Shown: positions 36,901-48,290, numbered from the stretch's first letter. The stretch is 64,000 nt of DNA from Taeniopygia guttata (GCF_048771995.1 NC_133063.1:69507514-69571513); one strand, 5' to 3'. The notes: generated by a model not told the origin, from the letters alone. Numbers and translations are program-made.

Positions 36901-39900
36901 TTTGTTGGAGCAACTCTCATTGCTACTGCTTTTGTTGGATCAGTGCTTCTATTTCTGCTCTGCATAAGAAAAGGTATGCAAATGATTTATTTTAGAGTAT
37001 CTCAGTTATTATCAATCTTCTCTGTTAATTCATCCTTGCTGAGTGGAACGAGACCGTTTTTTGCCACAGTTTATTTCTCTTTCTTTGCTCAACTTGCGTA
37101 GATACTAAGAAGTTGACAGAGTGAAACATGTTATCAGCCCTTCACAAGCCCCACTTACCCATGCATGTCTGTTAATCTTTCTTATAGGTAAGGATGTAAG
37201 CAGTAAGATTAGTGTCTAACCTATTGCAACATCAAAGCACTTATTTTTTACCTACTGGAAATTGGAAGTTCCTGTTCTGTGTCCTCTCTTTTGACTGGGG
37301 ACCAGAATGCTGGTAGCAGATAGGATACTGGAGTTTTTTTTAGTGGTTATTTTTCTGCATTCTCTGAAAAATTTCCCTGAACTGTAAGAGCACCTGTTTT
37401 TTAAAGCAAATATTCCATTTATTTCCTTAATAAGTTTTGAGTGAACTTTCTCAGTTCACTTCCTGAATTAATATTTTTAGCATCACAGTATGTTGAAAAG
37501 CTAAAGCATTGGCAATAATTTGTTTTCACTTGATAGTTAACAAAATAAAAACTTGAAGAAATAATTTGTAGGTTATCTGAGTATGAAAAGACTATAGCTA
37601 GTACCCAAAATAAAGGAAAAAATTGTTTTTAACTTGTTACTTAAACTAAAAGAAATACTGTTAATTTCTTTTTCTTTCATAGGTTGGGTGGGGGAGAGGG
37701 GCAGCTATGGAAACGTCCTGAGAGAAGTACTCATAAGCTTAACAGGCTTGCAGGTGATTCTAACAGGCTGCAAGAGAACTGCAAGTATAAGAATATACTT
37801 GCCCTAAGAACATAATAGGAGTAGGAGGAGAATATGAAAGTGGAAGAAGGGACAGCAAAATCCTTGACTGCTCAAAAGAATCCCTCTGGGGATTTCATTG
37901 AAGGTCAGAAGTTTCCTAGGTTGCCTGACTAATATTTATTTTTTGTGTGTGTATGTGATAATACACATCACGTGAGCTTTCATATCTATCTATATATACA
38001 CACATACACATGTGAATATGTGTGTTTGATAAACCATAAGTTGATTCAAAAGCTAAACTAGTGACAATAGGTTTTTATCTTAAACCCTAAGCTGTCCTGG
38101 GTTACCAGACAAGAGACTTTTTCAGAACAGAATCTTCCCAGAATGGGAGCGTTTTTCCTCTCAAAAAGTGCTGAGATTATCCCCTTTTTGTTCCCTGTTT
38201 TCTGATATGTTAAAATTCTGGGTGAAAAGAAGCAATGGGAAACCACTTGAACAAGTATTTTCCAGTGATGTTAGTGTATATTATCAATGGAGTTCTGGCT
38301 TAGGAACAAGAAAAGGAAGTTGGAAAGGAAACAAACAGACTGGGAGCACTGAAGAATTTATTTTGAAGTTTTTGAAGAAATTTAGTGTTTTGAGAACAAA
38401 TGATTACAATATGCAATGTGTGCCCCTCCCACCAATGTGTTTAAGCTTCTCATTAGGTCTAAAGCAAGTATTCTGGGTGTTTTTTTTAAATTTTTTTGTC
38501 CTTTGTTTTCTTTCAGCTAAAGCAAATAAGGGCAACAGAACACCTGTGGCAAGTCCATCAACAGCAAGTATGTACATATGACATAAATCTAGCAGAGTGT
38601 GATTCTTGTGGAAGTAATTGCTTGAGAATTAATTTTGTAATGGTGACAACCAAATGGAGATTTAAATTCCATTTTGATTTTGCTTTCCACATTTCATTTA
38701 CATAACAACTATAAATTACAATTGAAGAATGGCTTTTCATGACTGTGTCATCCTTTTGAAAGGAAAATGTGAAAGAAATGCATACTTGTTCCAGGAACTG
38801 ATGCACTCCTGATAGCACAAGAAAAGGAAAGAGTAGTATGCTGTGTTTTGGAAAATCTGCAGTAGGATGGAACAGGCTCCCTGGAACATAATACCTCAGA
38901 ATGGCATCACATCCTGATGTGCAAACTTTTTGCTGCAATTTGAACTGCACTGGCAAATTCCTCTGTTTTCTCCAGCATCATAGCAGGCATTTGAGATGCT
39001 TTGTCACAACATTTATGACAGAGAGTTTGGCCCTTTTGAGAGAAGCTCAGGGAAACTTTAGTTTCTGTGTTGTGATATTGATGCTATTTACTATGAGCAA
39101 AGCTCAGTGGAAGACTAGGACCACGATGACAGGTGGTATTGAAAGAAATTAAGAAAAGAGCAAAGAGACTTAATATTTACAGCAAGAGAGAAAATATTAA
39201 AATCCTTTTGCTGTCTCTGAAGATGGTTACCAACTGATTTATTTTTAATGTGTTATATGGGTATTTGGAGACCACCACAAATTAAATTGCTGTGTGAAAA
39301 TTAGTTCATGCTGGCCATTGGTTTTTTTCCTAAGAACAACTCTCTTGAGAATACTTACCCAAACAGACACAGCATTTGGTGTTAATCTCATCTCTTGCTC
39401 TGCATTCAAGTCACTCTAGATCCTAAGTGCACTGAGGTGGCAGTTTCTAACACAAATTTATCACTATTGGAAAAGTTTAAGCTATCCTCAGTGCTGCGTG
39501 TATGTATGTCCTTTGCTTACAGAGCTGTCAAAAGATAAGGATACGCATGACTACAGAGATGCTTCTTTTGAAGATAGAGAGCTGAAATGTAAGTATAAAT
39601 GACAAAGGAAAAATTAGTAGTAAATTGTACACAGCATAAACCGTCTCTAGTCACTGGAGCATTGATTCAAGGCTGGTTTATAGACTCTTGTTTCAACAGA
39701 CAGAGCCTTCAAGAGCTAATACAGCCTCCCTCCCATCCTGTGTCTTACAAACTCACCATCATAACTCATTGTGTACTGTTTATTACATCAAATAATGAAT
39801 CGGTTTTTAAAATAGAAAGTAAAGATATACAGAGGAAAATGTGATGTGGAAATATATAAAAATCCAAACCAGTTGCTTTTTCCAGCTTCTACTTTTACTA

Positions 39901-40603
39901 TAGAAATAATTGTTCATGCATATCTGTAAGGGTGGTGATGGCAATGAGGGGGGGGACAGCAACCTGTCACAGCCACTTGAGCCGGTCTCAAGCTGTGGGA
40001 TTCTGTATCAACAAAGCAAGAAAATACATGATCAAATATCTCAAATCTATGAAACATTCTATGGTGTGGAACAGGAGGGTGAAATTACTGAAGTTTTTCT
40101 CTCACTTTCTTGCTGACTTCTAAAGCACTTGCATTAATTGCATCCCAAATTCCTCCCTGGTACACTTTACTACAGTAAATTTACAGGTAAGCCTGCTGGT
40201 CCTGCAGGTGTTGATCGCCAAGCCAAAGAGTTAGGACCTGGGCATATACCACTGGGAATACCGACAGAGGGAGCACTAAATGTACTTGAAATAATTTTAA
40301 AATGTTTTAAAAGAAAGGGGGACCTAAGCAACAGCAATCTCACTGTATTTGCTAAAGAGCTCTTCCCAACAGTATGTTTGAACTACCACTTTTATTTCCT
40401 CCTATGATCATCTTTTTCCTGTTTAATCTGTTAATTAATTTCATTTTAGATCTTTAATTTTGACAATTAAAGAAACTTTTTGGTACCTTCAAACTCTAGG
40501 AAAGGCATAGCTATGAAGTGTTCTGTGCCTTCATAATTTTGTAATTTGATAATTTTTTAATATAATTCTTTCTGTTACAGATATGCAAGTTGAGAAGACC
40601 TAG
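33862..40603 (+). CDS. CD274: CD274 (PD-L1), complete coding region
   Basis: Seven coding exons join in frame to 312 residues: 33862-33916, 34584-34934, 35396-35677, 36863-36973, 38517-38567, 39523-39588 and 40581-40603. All borders are GT/AG and every junction is phase 1. The product is the type I membrane ligand of PD-1, which restrains T cells. Domains: signal peptide about 1-18, IgV about 19-135 with C42/C118, IgC about 137-229 with C157/C211, membrane helix about 243-264, tail 265-312. Blocks such as LQITDVKLRDAGVYRC and YGGADYK are diagnostic. Human PD-L1 has 290 residues. The tail is longer here, has one more exon and ends with ITIM-like LKYMQV. PDCD1LG2 follows in the same direction, 11.4 kb on. 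Confidence 0.97.
33917..34583 (+). other. CD274 intron after signal-peptide exon
   Basis: A 667-bp intron. It contains two GTGTGTATACAGCT-like words near 34330 and 34415 and no recognisable repeat family. Confidence 0.7.
34584..34934 (+). CDS. CD274: CD274 IgV-domain exon
   Basis: A 351-nt exon from GTTTTTCAG| to GTCAAAG|GTGTGT. It starts LFTVEAPQSLCIVEHGNNVT, carries the C42/C118 disulphide pair and a V-set DAGVYRC, and ends YGGADYKTIHLKVK. One N-glycosylation site is NVT-type (N37). Relative to human, A121, D122, Y123 and K124 of the PD-1 face are kept, while I54, Y56, M115 and R125 are replaced by S, S, V and T. Confidence 0.96.
34935..35395 (+). other. CD274 intron between IgV and IgC exons
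   Basis: A 461-bp intron ending in a T-rich tract. Nothing else is recognised. Confidence 0.75.
35396..35677 (+). CDS. CD274: CD274 IgC-domain exon
   Basis: A 282-nt exon, the same length as its PDCD1LG2 counterpart. It reads PYRIINQGVV, LTCQSEGYPKAEVIWQN, HVTSTLTIK and EIFYCIFWNKELQENTTAIL, with C157/C211 as the disulphide pair. LTCQ.EGYPKAEVIW is close to human PD-L1, whereas FWNKEL is more like PD-L2. Confidence 0.96.
35678..36862 (+). other. CD274 intron before transmembrane exon
   Basis: A 1.2-kb AT-rich intron. An open frame runs into the transmembrane exon from 36706, but the acceptor at 36861-36862 fits the paralogue's exon plan better. No repeat is recognised. Confidence 0.7.
36863..36973 (+). 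CDS. CD274: CD274 stalk and transmembrane exon
   Basis: A 111-nt exon from TTTTTCTTGAAG| to AAAAG|GTATGC. It reads DSTDGILQTESRR as stalk, then the helix FVGATLIATAFVGSVLLFLL, then CIRK as stop-transfer. The length and phase suit the human transmembrane exon. Confidence 0.93.
36974..38516 (+). other. CD274 intron after transmembrane exon
   Basis: A 1.5-kb intron with a mixed TG/TA/CA simple run at about 37942-38030. No exon or transposon is recognised. Confidence 0.7.
38517..38567 (+). CDS. CD274: CD274 cytoplasmic exon 1
   Basis: A 51-nt exon with a strong pyrimidine tract and acceptor TTTCAG, and donor GCAA|GTATGT. It reads AKANKGNRTPVASPSTA, a basic and Ser/Thr/Pro-rich segment without similarity to the human tail. 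Both borders keep phase 1, and the next exon continues the frame, which supports it. Confidence 0.85.
38568..39522 (+). other. CD274 intron between tail exons
   Basis: A 955-bp intron. Nothing is recognised apart from a GAAANNGAAA word near 38820 that could be an IRF half-repeat by chance. Confidence 0.65.
39523..39588 (+). CDS. CD274: CD274 cytoplasmic exon 2
   Basis: A 66-nt exon from GCTTACAG| to AAAT|GTAAGT, a near-consensus donor. It reads LSKDKDTHDYRDASFEDREL and then K, with a tyrosine codon split at its end. The charged segment is not recognisably homologous to the human tail. Confidence 0.87.
39589..40580 (+). other. CD274 last intron
   Basis: A 992-bp intron. A GC-richer piece at about 40180-40285 has an open frame but no recognisable protein or splice sites that fit the phase. 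Confidence 0.65.
40581..40603 (+). CDS. CD274: CD274 last coding exon
   Basis: Acceptor CTGTTACAG| at 40580. The exon completes the tyrosine and reads MQVEKT then TAG at 40601-40603. Joined to the exon before, it makes LKYMQV (residues 304-309), which fits the ITIM pattern. Confidence 0.87.
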
Positions 40604-40695
40604 AGAGACCAGGGAAGACTTTTTCCCTCTATTGTGAAGATTTGACAGCTCAGATGTTCTGTGTTCAATCTATTGAAGGGGATATTAATTTTTTG

Positions 40696-40703
40696 TATTT
40701 ATT
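40696..40703 (+). promoter_or_regulatory. CD274: AU-rich element core in CD274 3' UTR
   Basis: TATTTATT lies 93 bases after the stop. UAUUUAU cores are bound by decay factors such as tristetraprolin, and human CD274 mRNA is known to carry AU-rich elements. There is only one good copy before the poly(A) signal. Confidence 0.4.
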
Positions 40704-40772
40704 GTGTGATGGCAATTTTCTATATTGCTGTAATATAGAAAAAATGTAATGAAGTTAAAATAATTATTATAG

Positions 40773-40778
40773 AATAAA
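40773..40778 (+). terminator. CD274: CD274 poly(A) signal
   Basis: A canonical AATAAA 170 bases after the stop would give a short 3' UTR. A longer form using later signals is possible, since AATAAA-like words are common here. Confidence 0.7.
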
Positions 40779-42089
40779 ATATTATTGAATGCAAGCTTCC
40801 ATATATGTGACTAGATATTGAGGTATTTATTTAAATATCAAACTTTCTATCTTCTCAGGTTTAGGCAAATGTGTCTTTCAAAGATTTCATTTAACTGAAT
40901 GTACCTTTCAGGTAAAGCACTTTAGTTCTATGACCACTGTGAATTTCATAGCTAGCTCTTGATAGGTCACCTTCTGAAACTTCTTTTCTTCCTTCTTCAC
41001 CTGAACTCTCAATTTCCTGCACATAAATGGTTTTCCATAGTTCCATAGTTTAAGGAATATTTTAAATAGGTGATCCTTATAAAAGGTGCAACAAGACAAG
41101 TGTGCCATACATGCAGGAAATTTTCCATCCTTAAAATACTAGATACTCACAGCTAAGCCTGAAAAAGATGATTTAAAACTCTTGGCAACTATGGTTTGGA
41201 AATTAAATAATACTAAGCTTTTTGATATCTTTCTTTATAAAGCATTTTGGGCATTTAATTTCCTCATTATATTGCTGGCACTACTGAGTTGCTGCTCACT
41301 GTCTTCTGATTTTGCAGTCTGTGGATAATACAATTCTTTTGACATTTAGGAAAAACAGTCCTTGCTTTAGATGGCCATTTTGTTTTCTTGGGAATGGAAA
41401 AAGGAAAACCTACTTACTTCTAGGACATTAAATACATGCACATATGATTACATAGAAATGCTGAAGAAACCTGTTCCTGGATCCTATTTCACAAGTTTTT
41501 GTTATGCTACATTTTGCTAAGTGCATAGCTTTTTGGGGTGGATCATACACAGGTGAAAAAAGATTATTGCAATGGTATTCACAATTGTATTTTTAAAATA
41601 TAACACATTTTGCTTTTCTTGTGTTTTTTCCTGCTTTCCTTAACCTGTCAGCAAGTAGTGTAAGCTCTATTTGCATATTTCTGAGAAAAAACAGTATTAA
41701 AGATTTAGGTGTAGGAGAGAGTCTACAGACATGACCTCCCTCTAATGGCTCCCACAAAGAACAGATGGCAGAAAACTGGAATCTCATTGGACTCAGGTTT
41801 TATTTTTCATTCGAAAGGAAATAATTTATTGTTCAGTCCAAGAATGTGGACACAGTCCATGTAAGGTTGTGTTTAATAATGTCAGAAAGCTGTTCAGTGT
41901 AGTAGAATCATAATGGGGTTGGTCAACCACAGTTATGTAAAATAGTTACTACAGTAATTTCCTTGATTCATTGCAGACTTTGTGTATTCTTGTGATAAAT
42001 GAATATGATTTGTGCTAAAAATTGTAACTATATTGATATTTTAGAAAATATTTGTTAAAAAGTAATAGAGGAAAACTATATGTAATTAA

Positions 42090-42705
42090 TGTCACAAAAC
42101 AGATGTTCTCAGATGTTCATGAGAAAATAGGATGCAGGATGTAGTTTGAGATAAGTAAAATCCCAAAATGGAACAGGCCTCAGATAATTAAAGAATCAGC
42201 TTTGAAATGGACAAAACTGGGATGATTCCAGGTATCTATGGAATAATAAGGCTTACTTTTGGAATATAATGCTGGCTTTATAACACAAGACTTGGGGTGC
42301 ATGTACAGCCTGTGGGGTTGTTCAAAGGACAGTGAGGACGATGAGAAACCTTCGTCGGAAGCGACAACCGAAAAGCCAAGAAGACCCTTAGGAACAGGTG
42401 GAGCATGTGCTATGACGTGTAGTGATGTAGATGTTGAGAATTGAAAACAGGAGGAGATTTACAGAAAATATCTAAGAACATGTATTAGCATACACCATAT
42501 AAGAAATGGGATTTCTTTTGTCTTTGTGCATAAGGCAGGGTGACAAAAACCTTTCCTGTACCCTGATATATCTGTTTTTATTATGCTTTATCAAAACCAC
42601 TGCCAAATTTCTTTTTGTATCTGTTTGATTATATTTTATTGTATTATTTTATATTAAATTGTTGCTCGATTAAAACTGCTGCTAAATTTTAATTTTGTAG
42701 TTTAT
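42090..42705 (+). mobile_element. Possible old LTR remnant (endogenous retrovirus-like)
   Basis: The segment has a CpG-bearing centre (about 42325-42375, with CCTTCGTCGGAAGCGACAAC) unlike its surroundings. A 3' part is rich in TTATT and ends with GATTAAAACTGCTGCTAAAT, in the style of avian ERVL-type LTR ends. TGTCACAAAACAG is a possible left end. No target duplication or internal gene is visible. The family call rests on style only. Confidence 0.3.
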
Positions 42706-44934
42706 TAGATTAGACATATAGGACCTAATTCATCACATTCTGATACTGATTCTTCCCATTTGGCTCTTCAAGGTTACTATGTGAACTTGAATATCTCCTC
42801 CTGCTTCTCAACCTACTTTTTGAATCTGGGTGTCATTGGAGGTGATAGCCAAATTTTAATTATCTAGAGAGGTATTTGAAATATCAGGGCCATTTGTAGA
42901 CAAAGTACTGACTCAGCACAAAAATATAGAATCATATCACCACATAAATAATTCCCTTTCCAGACAAGATGACCTTTTCACTTTCTACTTCCTGTTTGAG
43001 ACTAGACAAGTTGTGTGCATATTATAGTAAAAGTGATGAAATATCTTGTTAGTTCTTATAAGCAAGTTCTTATAAGCAAGGCAGTGCTTGCTTAGTGTTA
43101 TGGAACTGAAGTTAATGTCTTTATCAAAATCTACTGAATAGCAGGAACTGTTACCTGTCTCTTTTTCCAGTAGGAGAAAGGGCAAGTTACTATTGAAAGG
43201 GCTGTATATCAAATGGGTAAGATAATGAAATGAGGGAATAAAAATATAAATTCTTTAGCTGAACCCTAACTTCTTAAATGACAGTGCTTGAATTCCTGAG
43301 TGGTTGATGGGAAGCATAAAATTTTGCTACTTCCTTAGAAAAGCAGGACGTGTGGTGAATAACAAAATAAGCTCTCTTCTATACTTCTCAGAAATACAAA
43401 GCTGAACTTGTCTAATCTTATTTTAGAAATTAAGATTTTAGTATAATTTAAGTTTTGTGGCTTCACTTTTATGAATACAGGGAGACGGGCCCACATGTTT
43501 ATCCTTCAATGCCATGAATGGTTTCAGGTCAAGTATTTGCCACTCATTACAGAGGGAGAGTACCCACCACAGTGAAAATACAACACACTTAGTTCATGAG
43601 AACTAGCTAAGTGGAGATCCTTTCTATCCTAACACAGAAAATGTAGTTAAGCACTATATGTGTAATAACATTTCCTTCCATTTAAAACATTTGCACAATG
43701 CTTCAGTGTTTTCGGATATCTGGAAGACAAGCAAAAAGCAGGAGCAAACTTAGTTTCAGTAAGCTGCATTTTACTTCTTAGTAGCTAAGCATTATTAGAT
43801 TTCCAAAAGTGCTCAGAAAAGCCTGGTTCATGTGCACAGTCAAAATTGGCTTATTGGTATTTCAGTTCAGGACTTATTTTAAAAATGTAACTATGAACCA
43901 GTGTAATGGCCTACTTTGTGATGTGGCATTTAATTTTGTAGAATCTGAAAGCTATGAATAATTACAATTCCAATAAAAATCTAATAATATGAAAAATAGA
44001 ATACTTTTTATTGATCTGCACACCTTTTCATGGAGCAGAACTGCAGGACTTTGGCTCTGTCCCTTTTCCCTTTTGGCTAAAAAAGTACCAATGGTGCATC
44101 ATTCAAGCATGGGCTAGCCAGGAAAACAACAGAGGTATTAACAGTGAAATTTCTGCTTTTGCAGACATTAACAGTAGGACTTCTGCTTTTTCAGCATATT
44201 GTCCCAGATTCCCTGTCTCTCTCTCTCTCCATATTTCTTTGGCTCTGCAAATACAAGATTGTCCCAGGCAAGTCAGATACTACTGGGTTCATGTGATGCC
44301 CAAGGCAAGTCACTGATTCTTGGGCAATTTCACTGCACTATCTCCTTGTTCCAATATGGGAAGAAGAAAACATACTGTAGGCAGGATAGCTCAGAATGAG
44401 TAGACGATAGTGATATGGTGATTGTGAAGTAACTTTGTTGTTTCTTTTCTGTCATCCAAATCATTGACTTCTGCCAAAGAAGTCATCGGAGCTTTTCTGG
44501 AAAAAGGTGAGACTACATGTTAATTACTTTGTGTGACAGGGCTACACATGATGAATTTACTGAATAAAAATAAATGTAACAGTGGTTTTGTTGAACTAGT
44601 TTGCTCTGTACTAGGCAGCAGGAGACATAATTTTATACATCAGTCTGGAATTGTGAGGCAGGCAATCATCATATATCATTCTAAACCAGCTAGGATTTCC
44701 AAGAGTAAAGCCACAATATTTTTTTCTGTTGAGGTAGAACATAATACTCACAAGCAGTGAGAATCTAATAGAAGACCAAAGAGTATGTGTGTCCCACCTA
44801 TAGCACAAACACATTTGTATCTCTTTTATGTCTCTCACTCATTAAATCATCATAAATTAAAAAATAAAGTGATGAAAAATTAAAAGATGCATCCATTGAT
44901 AACACTGTTTGATAGAACAAAATACTTATTGGAC

Positions 44935-45072
44935 GGGGATCTATCAGTCACCTAATCCAATCTTCCACTCAAAGCAGTGACATCTTAAAAACAATTCCCC
45001 AGGCTTTGTCCTGTAAAGTTTGGTGCATTTGTAAGCATGGAGGTTCACAACCTCACTGATTAGCCTCATAGT
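44935..45072 (-). repeat. CR1 LINE 3' fragment, antisense
   Basis: On plus, CCTAATCCAATCTTCCACTC, AAAGCAGTGACATCTTAAAA, CCCCAGGCTTTGTCCTGTAA and ATGGAGGTTCACAACCTCAC follow the reverse of the CR1 3' region in the correct order. Confidence 0.7.
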
Positions 45073-45355
45073 GATTTTTTTTTTTCACCAACTTAGATGA
45101 AAATTAAGAGGAAATAGGTTCTGCAAATATTAGGTAATTGCTTAATGAATTCTTGTAAAATTAATCTGATGAAGGTAAGAAAATGTAACTTGATGAATGT
45201 ACAACAGTCCTAGTAAATGCAAGTTCAGATGCCAATGCTGTACACTGCTTTAAATGGTTATAAACCCACTGAAAATCATTAATATAATCAAAAGCAGAAT
45301 TTGAGCACATAAATTTTACAGAATGCTTTGTATAATTTTGTTGGATGCGTGCACA

Positions 45356-45410
45356 TTCTCAGGAATGTAGAGAAGCGAGCTCAGTGTACATTCAGCATGA
45401 AACTGAAACT
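45356..45410. promoter_or_regulatory. STAT6-spaced motif with ISRE
   Basis: TTCTCAGGAA (45356-45365) has the TTC-N4-GAA spacing preferred by STAT6. GAAACTGAAACT (45399-45410) is a perfect interferon-stimulated response element read on minus (AGTTTCAGTTTC). PD-L2 is induced by IL-4/STAT6 and interferons in mammals, so the pair could be an enhancer for PDCD1LG2, or for CD274, whose 3' end is 4.6 kb away. This is inference from motifs. Confidence 0.4.
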
Positions 45411-45924
45411 AACAACGTCCTGAGAAATGCCCTTTCAACATAGTCAGGTTTTTTTTATGACAAAAAACCTGAATAAGATCAGCCTACAAGCTGTGCTATT
45501 GGTGCATGTTATACACTGTCATAAGAGCTGGGTAGTTCCTGCTATTGTGCAAATAGGATAGAGCTTTGAGAATCTTTGCTGTTACATGAACCAGATTGCA
45601 ATGACCTGCATAAAGACCTGATGTGAGTATTACACTGATAAAATGCAAATTGATGTTTCCAGTATTTCTGGCTGACGGATTGCAGGTTTTTTCCTAGATT
45701 CTTAAGATTTACTTAACTTTATTTTCAAATTATTACTGAGATACAGACTCTGGTTCTGAATGAAAGACTGGATAAGTTCCATATCCTAATACATGGGTCC
45801 ATATAATTTCTAATCCTGATATTTTTAGAAGCTGATCATTTCATTTCTCTCCTAGGCAAAGGCAGGGGAGTGGTGCTGGTGAGCCTCTTCAGCTTATGCA
45901 TGAGGATGCAGCTCTTAGTAAATA

Positions 45925-45949
45925 TTTCATCCTGAATTTCAGGATGAAA
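45925..45949. repeat. Short perfect inverted repeat
   Basis: TTTCATCCTG, loop AATTT, CAGGATGAAA: ten-base perfect arms. No T-run or RNA promoter is visible beside it. Confidence 0.7.
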
Positions 45950-47752
45950 CCTCTGCATGTACTTGTATCTATATATTCCTGTTTACTTTCTTTTAGTTGT
46001 TACTAACACACTACCTGCAGACAATAGGTTATTTTGATTGTACAGCTAGTCTAGAGACTTCCACCTTCTGCATCCCAGAAAAAGCATAGGCTATGAAGAG
46101 GAGAAGTACTTGTACTTCTCTAAGAAGTCTTTCTTGCTGTAGAAGCTGGAGATATGAAAGAAAATTTACAGTGTGTCAGTCTGTATTCAGTAATGCTGCT
46201 AAGAGCGGAAAGGCTCTGAAAGATTCTATGATACACACAACTGCTTTTTAAATGTAACAGAATTTCACCCCAGTTCTTAGTATTATAGAAAAAAAAAAAT
46301 CAGCCATGTTAGAATGATTGTATTTGTCATGGAACAAAAAACTGACAGTGGAAAATATTCAACAGGTGACAGTTAAAGAATGCAGGGAAATTCACAGATA
46401 GTGTGATCAAAGGAGGAAGTGAGAAATTACATTTCTTCATCTGAAGGCTGAAGGGAGCTGGAGAGCAGACTGAAATGATGCAAATAGGCTGTCACAGGTA
46501 AACATCAAGAATAAATGAATCATCCCAACAATAAATTGTGTGGTGAGGTGGGCAAAAAGGGACTGCAACAAGTGTGCAAAAAGTCAGAAGAACAGCAGGT
46601 GAGATGGTATTTGGGTAAGGTGGATGTGAGAGAATGAGAACAAGAGATTATGTCCACAAAATATACTGAGACAGGCTGGAGAAATGGCCTTCAAACAAAT
46701 TTTAATATGCATGGTTCGATTTTTTCATTAAATCCCTGAAATAGAAAAAAAAGTACCTTCCTTCTGATGGTGAAATATGCAACAGCTGCTGTTTCTATAA
46801 GGATCTAATGCTTGGGTTTTATTTATTCCTTTTTTATTTTTCTGACTTAGGATTTTTAAACTTTTTTCTCTAACTTTTTTGTTTGTTTCTTTTTTTAAAC
46901 TGGATCCTTCATAGAAAGTAAAATCAGTTTAGCTGTTTCATGAAGATGTCAAAAAGTTTTGTCTTTTTGCACATGTGAGAGTGTTAGAAGAAAGCTGTTG
47001 CAAAATGCATGGAAGGCAGGGGAGTTTCAGTAACAGAAAAAGACAAAATAAACTGTGACTGGGACCATATAATCTTTTGCTGTGTTACATAGGTGCATAA
47101 GAAGATAGTCTCTTTTCTAACTAAGTGAGCATAAAACTCATTTTATTTCATGCAGGGAGAGTTAAATGGAGCCAAGTCAGATGCCTGTTAACACAGCTTG
47201 ATTGCTTCTAATTAAATATGAATTTGTAATTTTGGATTATTTCCAGAAGGCACTGTCCTGTACTTGGTTATTGCAGTACAATAAGACAGAGTGTAGAAGG
47301 AGAGGGATTAGGAAAAGCATAGTCATTAGGAAAACATAGCTATCTCAGCTCAGTAATATTGCATAGTCTGTCAGCTGCATAGCAAAAACGTGGAATGTAG
47401 GAGTGAATAGATCAGTTGCATGTTGGTATTTCAAATCCATAACAAAATCTAACAGCTCAAGATGTCTCACGATGCAAGACCACTTGCAAACCCTTGTTTG
47501 CAAAAGTGTATGGGACAGTTTGTGTGGAGGTGAACACATACCAAGTGGTCAGCCTGGTGACAGTTCCATCCTCCCAGATCCCAGCTGTGGAGTTCAATGT
47601 CCCCACTTCCTTCTACATTGTAAGAACACCTGGGTTATACCTGGTAAAACCAAACAGGATCACATAGAAAGTGCTGCCAATGGGATACCTTGCTCTGCAG
47701 GGAAATGTAATTCAAAGAAGGGTCTGTCTACCATAGCAATTTAATTTAAAAA

Positions 47753-47781
47753 GGGCTGAGTCCTTAAAAAGGACTAAGCCC
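47753..47781. repeat. Short inverted repeat
   Basis: GGGCTGAGTCCTT, loop AAA, AAGGACTAAGCCC: thirteen-base arms with one mismatch. A further TTAGTCCTTT follows, so the unit may be a small palindromic repeat. Confidence 0.65.
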
Positions 47782-48198
47782 TTCCTTAGTCCTTTAATAC
47801 TTTGATATTCCAGAGTGAAATCTGAGAGATTATTGTAAACTTCTGTTGATTTGACTCCTGCTTTAAGCCTGGAGGAACGCTAGTGTGCTTGAAAGCTTGT
47901 TTAACTTTTCCAACTGTTCTGATTATTCTAGTGGAAGTTATGGGTCTACAAAGCTCTCTTAGCTTAATGCTGCTAAATTTCATTATGCAGACAGTAAATT
48001 TGTTTACTGTTCTAAATTATCCATTTGCTGGAAAGCAAATATTTTAATAGCTGAAACAATGTTTCCAGGAAAAAGTTTTCCATTATTTATTATACTATAA
48101 GGTCCCTGAATCAGTGACTGTGCCTCTGGTTGTTCTGTTTAGTGAACAGCACAAATACTTTGTTCAGGATGCTTTGTTAAACTTGTGTTGAGAATAAT

Positions 48199-48290
48199 TA
48201 TAGAACTACAGAACCATAGAATGATTGAGTTTGAAGGAATGTTTAAAGGTGATCAATTCCAATCCCCCTGCCATGTGTAGGAGCAATTAT
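48199..48290 (-). repeat. CR1 LINE 3' end, antisense
   Basis: TAGAACTACAGAACCATAGA, then GAGTTTGAAGGAATGTTTAA, GATCAATTCCAATCCCCCTG and CCATGTGTAGGAGCAA follow the reversed CR1 3' terminus. Confidence 0.78.

Noticed and set aside
36706..37101. Larger frame including the CD274 transmembrane segment
   Set aside because: The frame runs past a good acceptor and a good donor. The exon 36863-36973 fits the phase, the paralogue and the human gene; the rest is intron.
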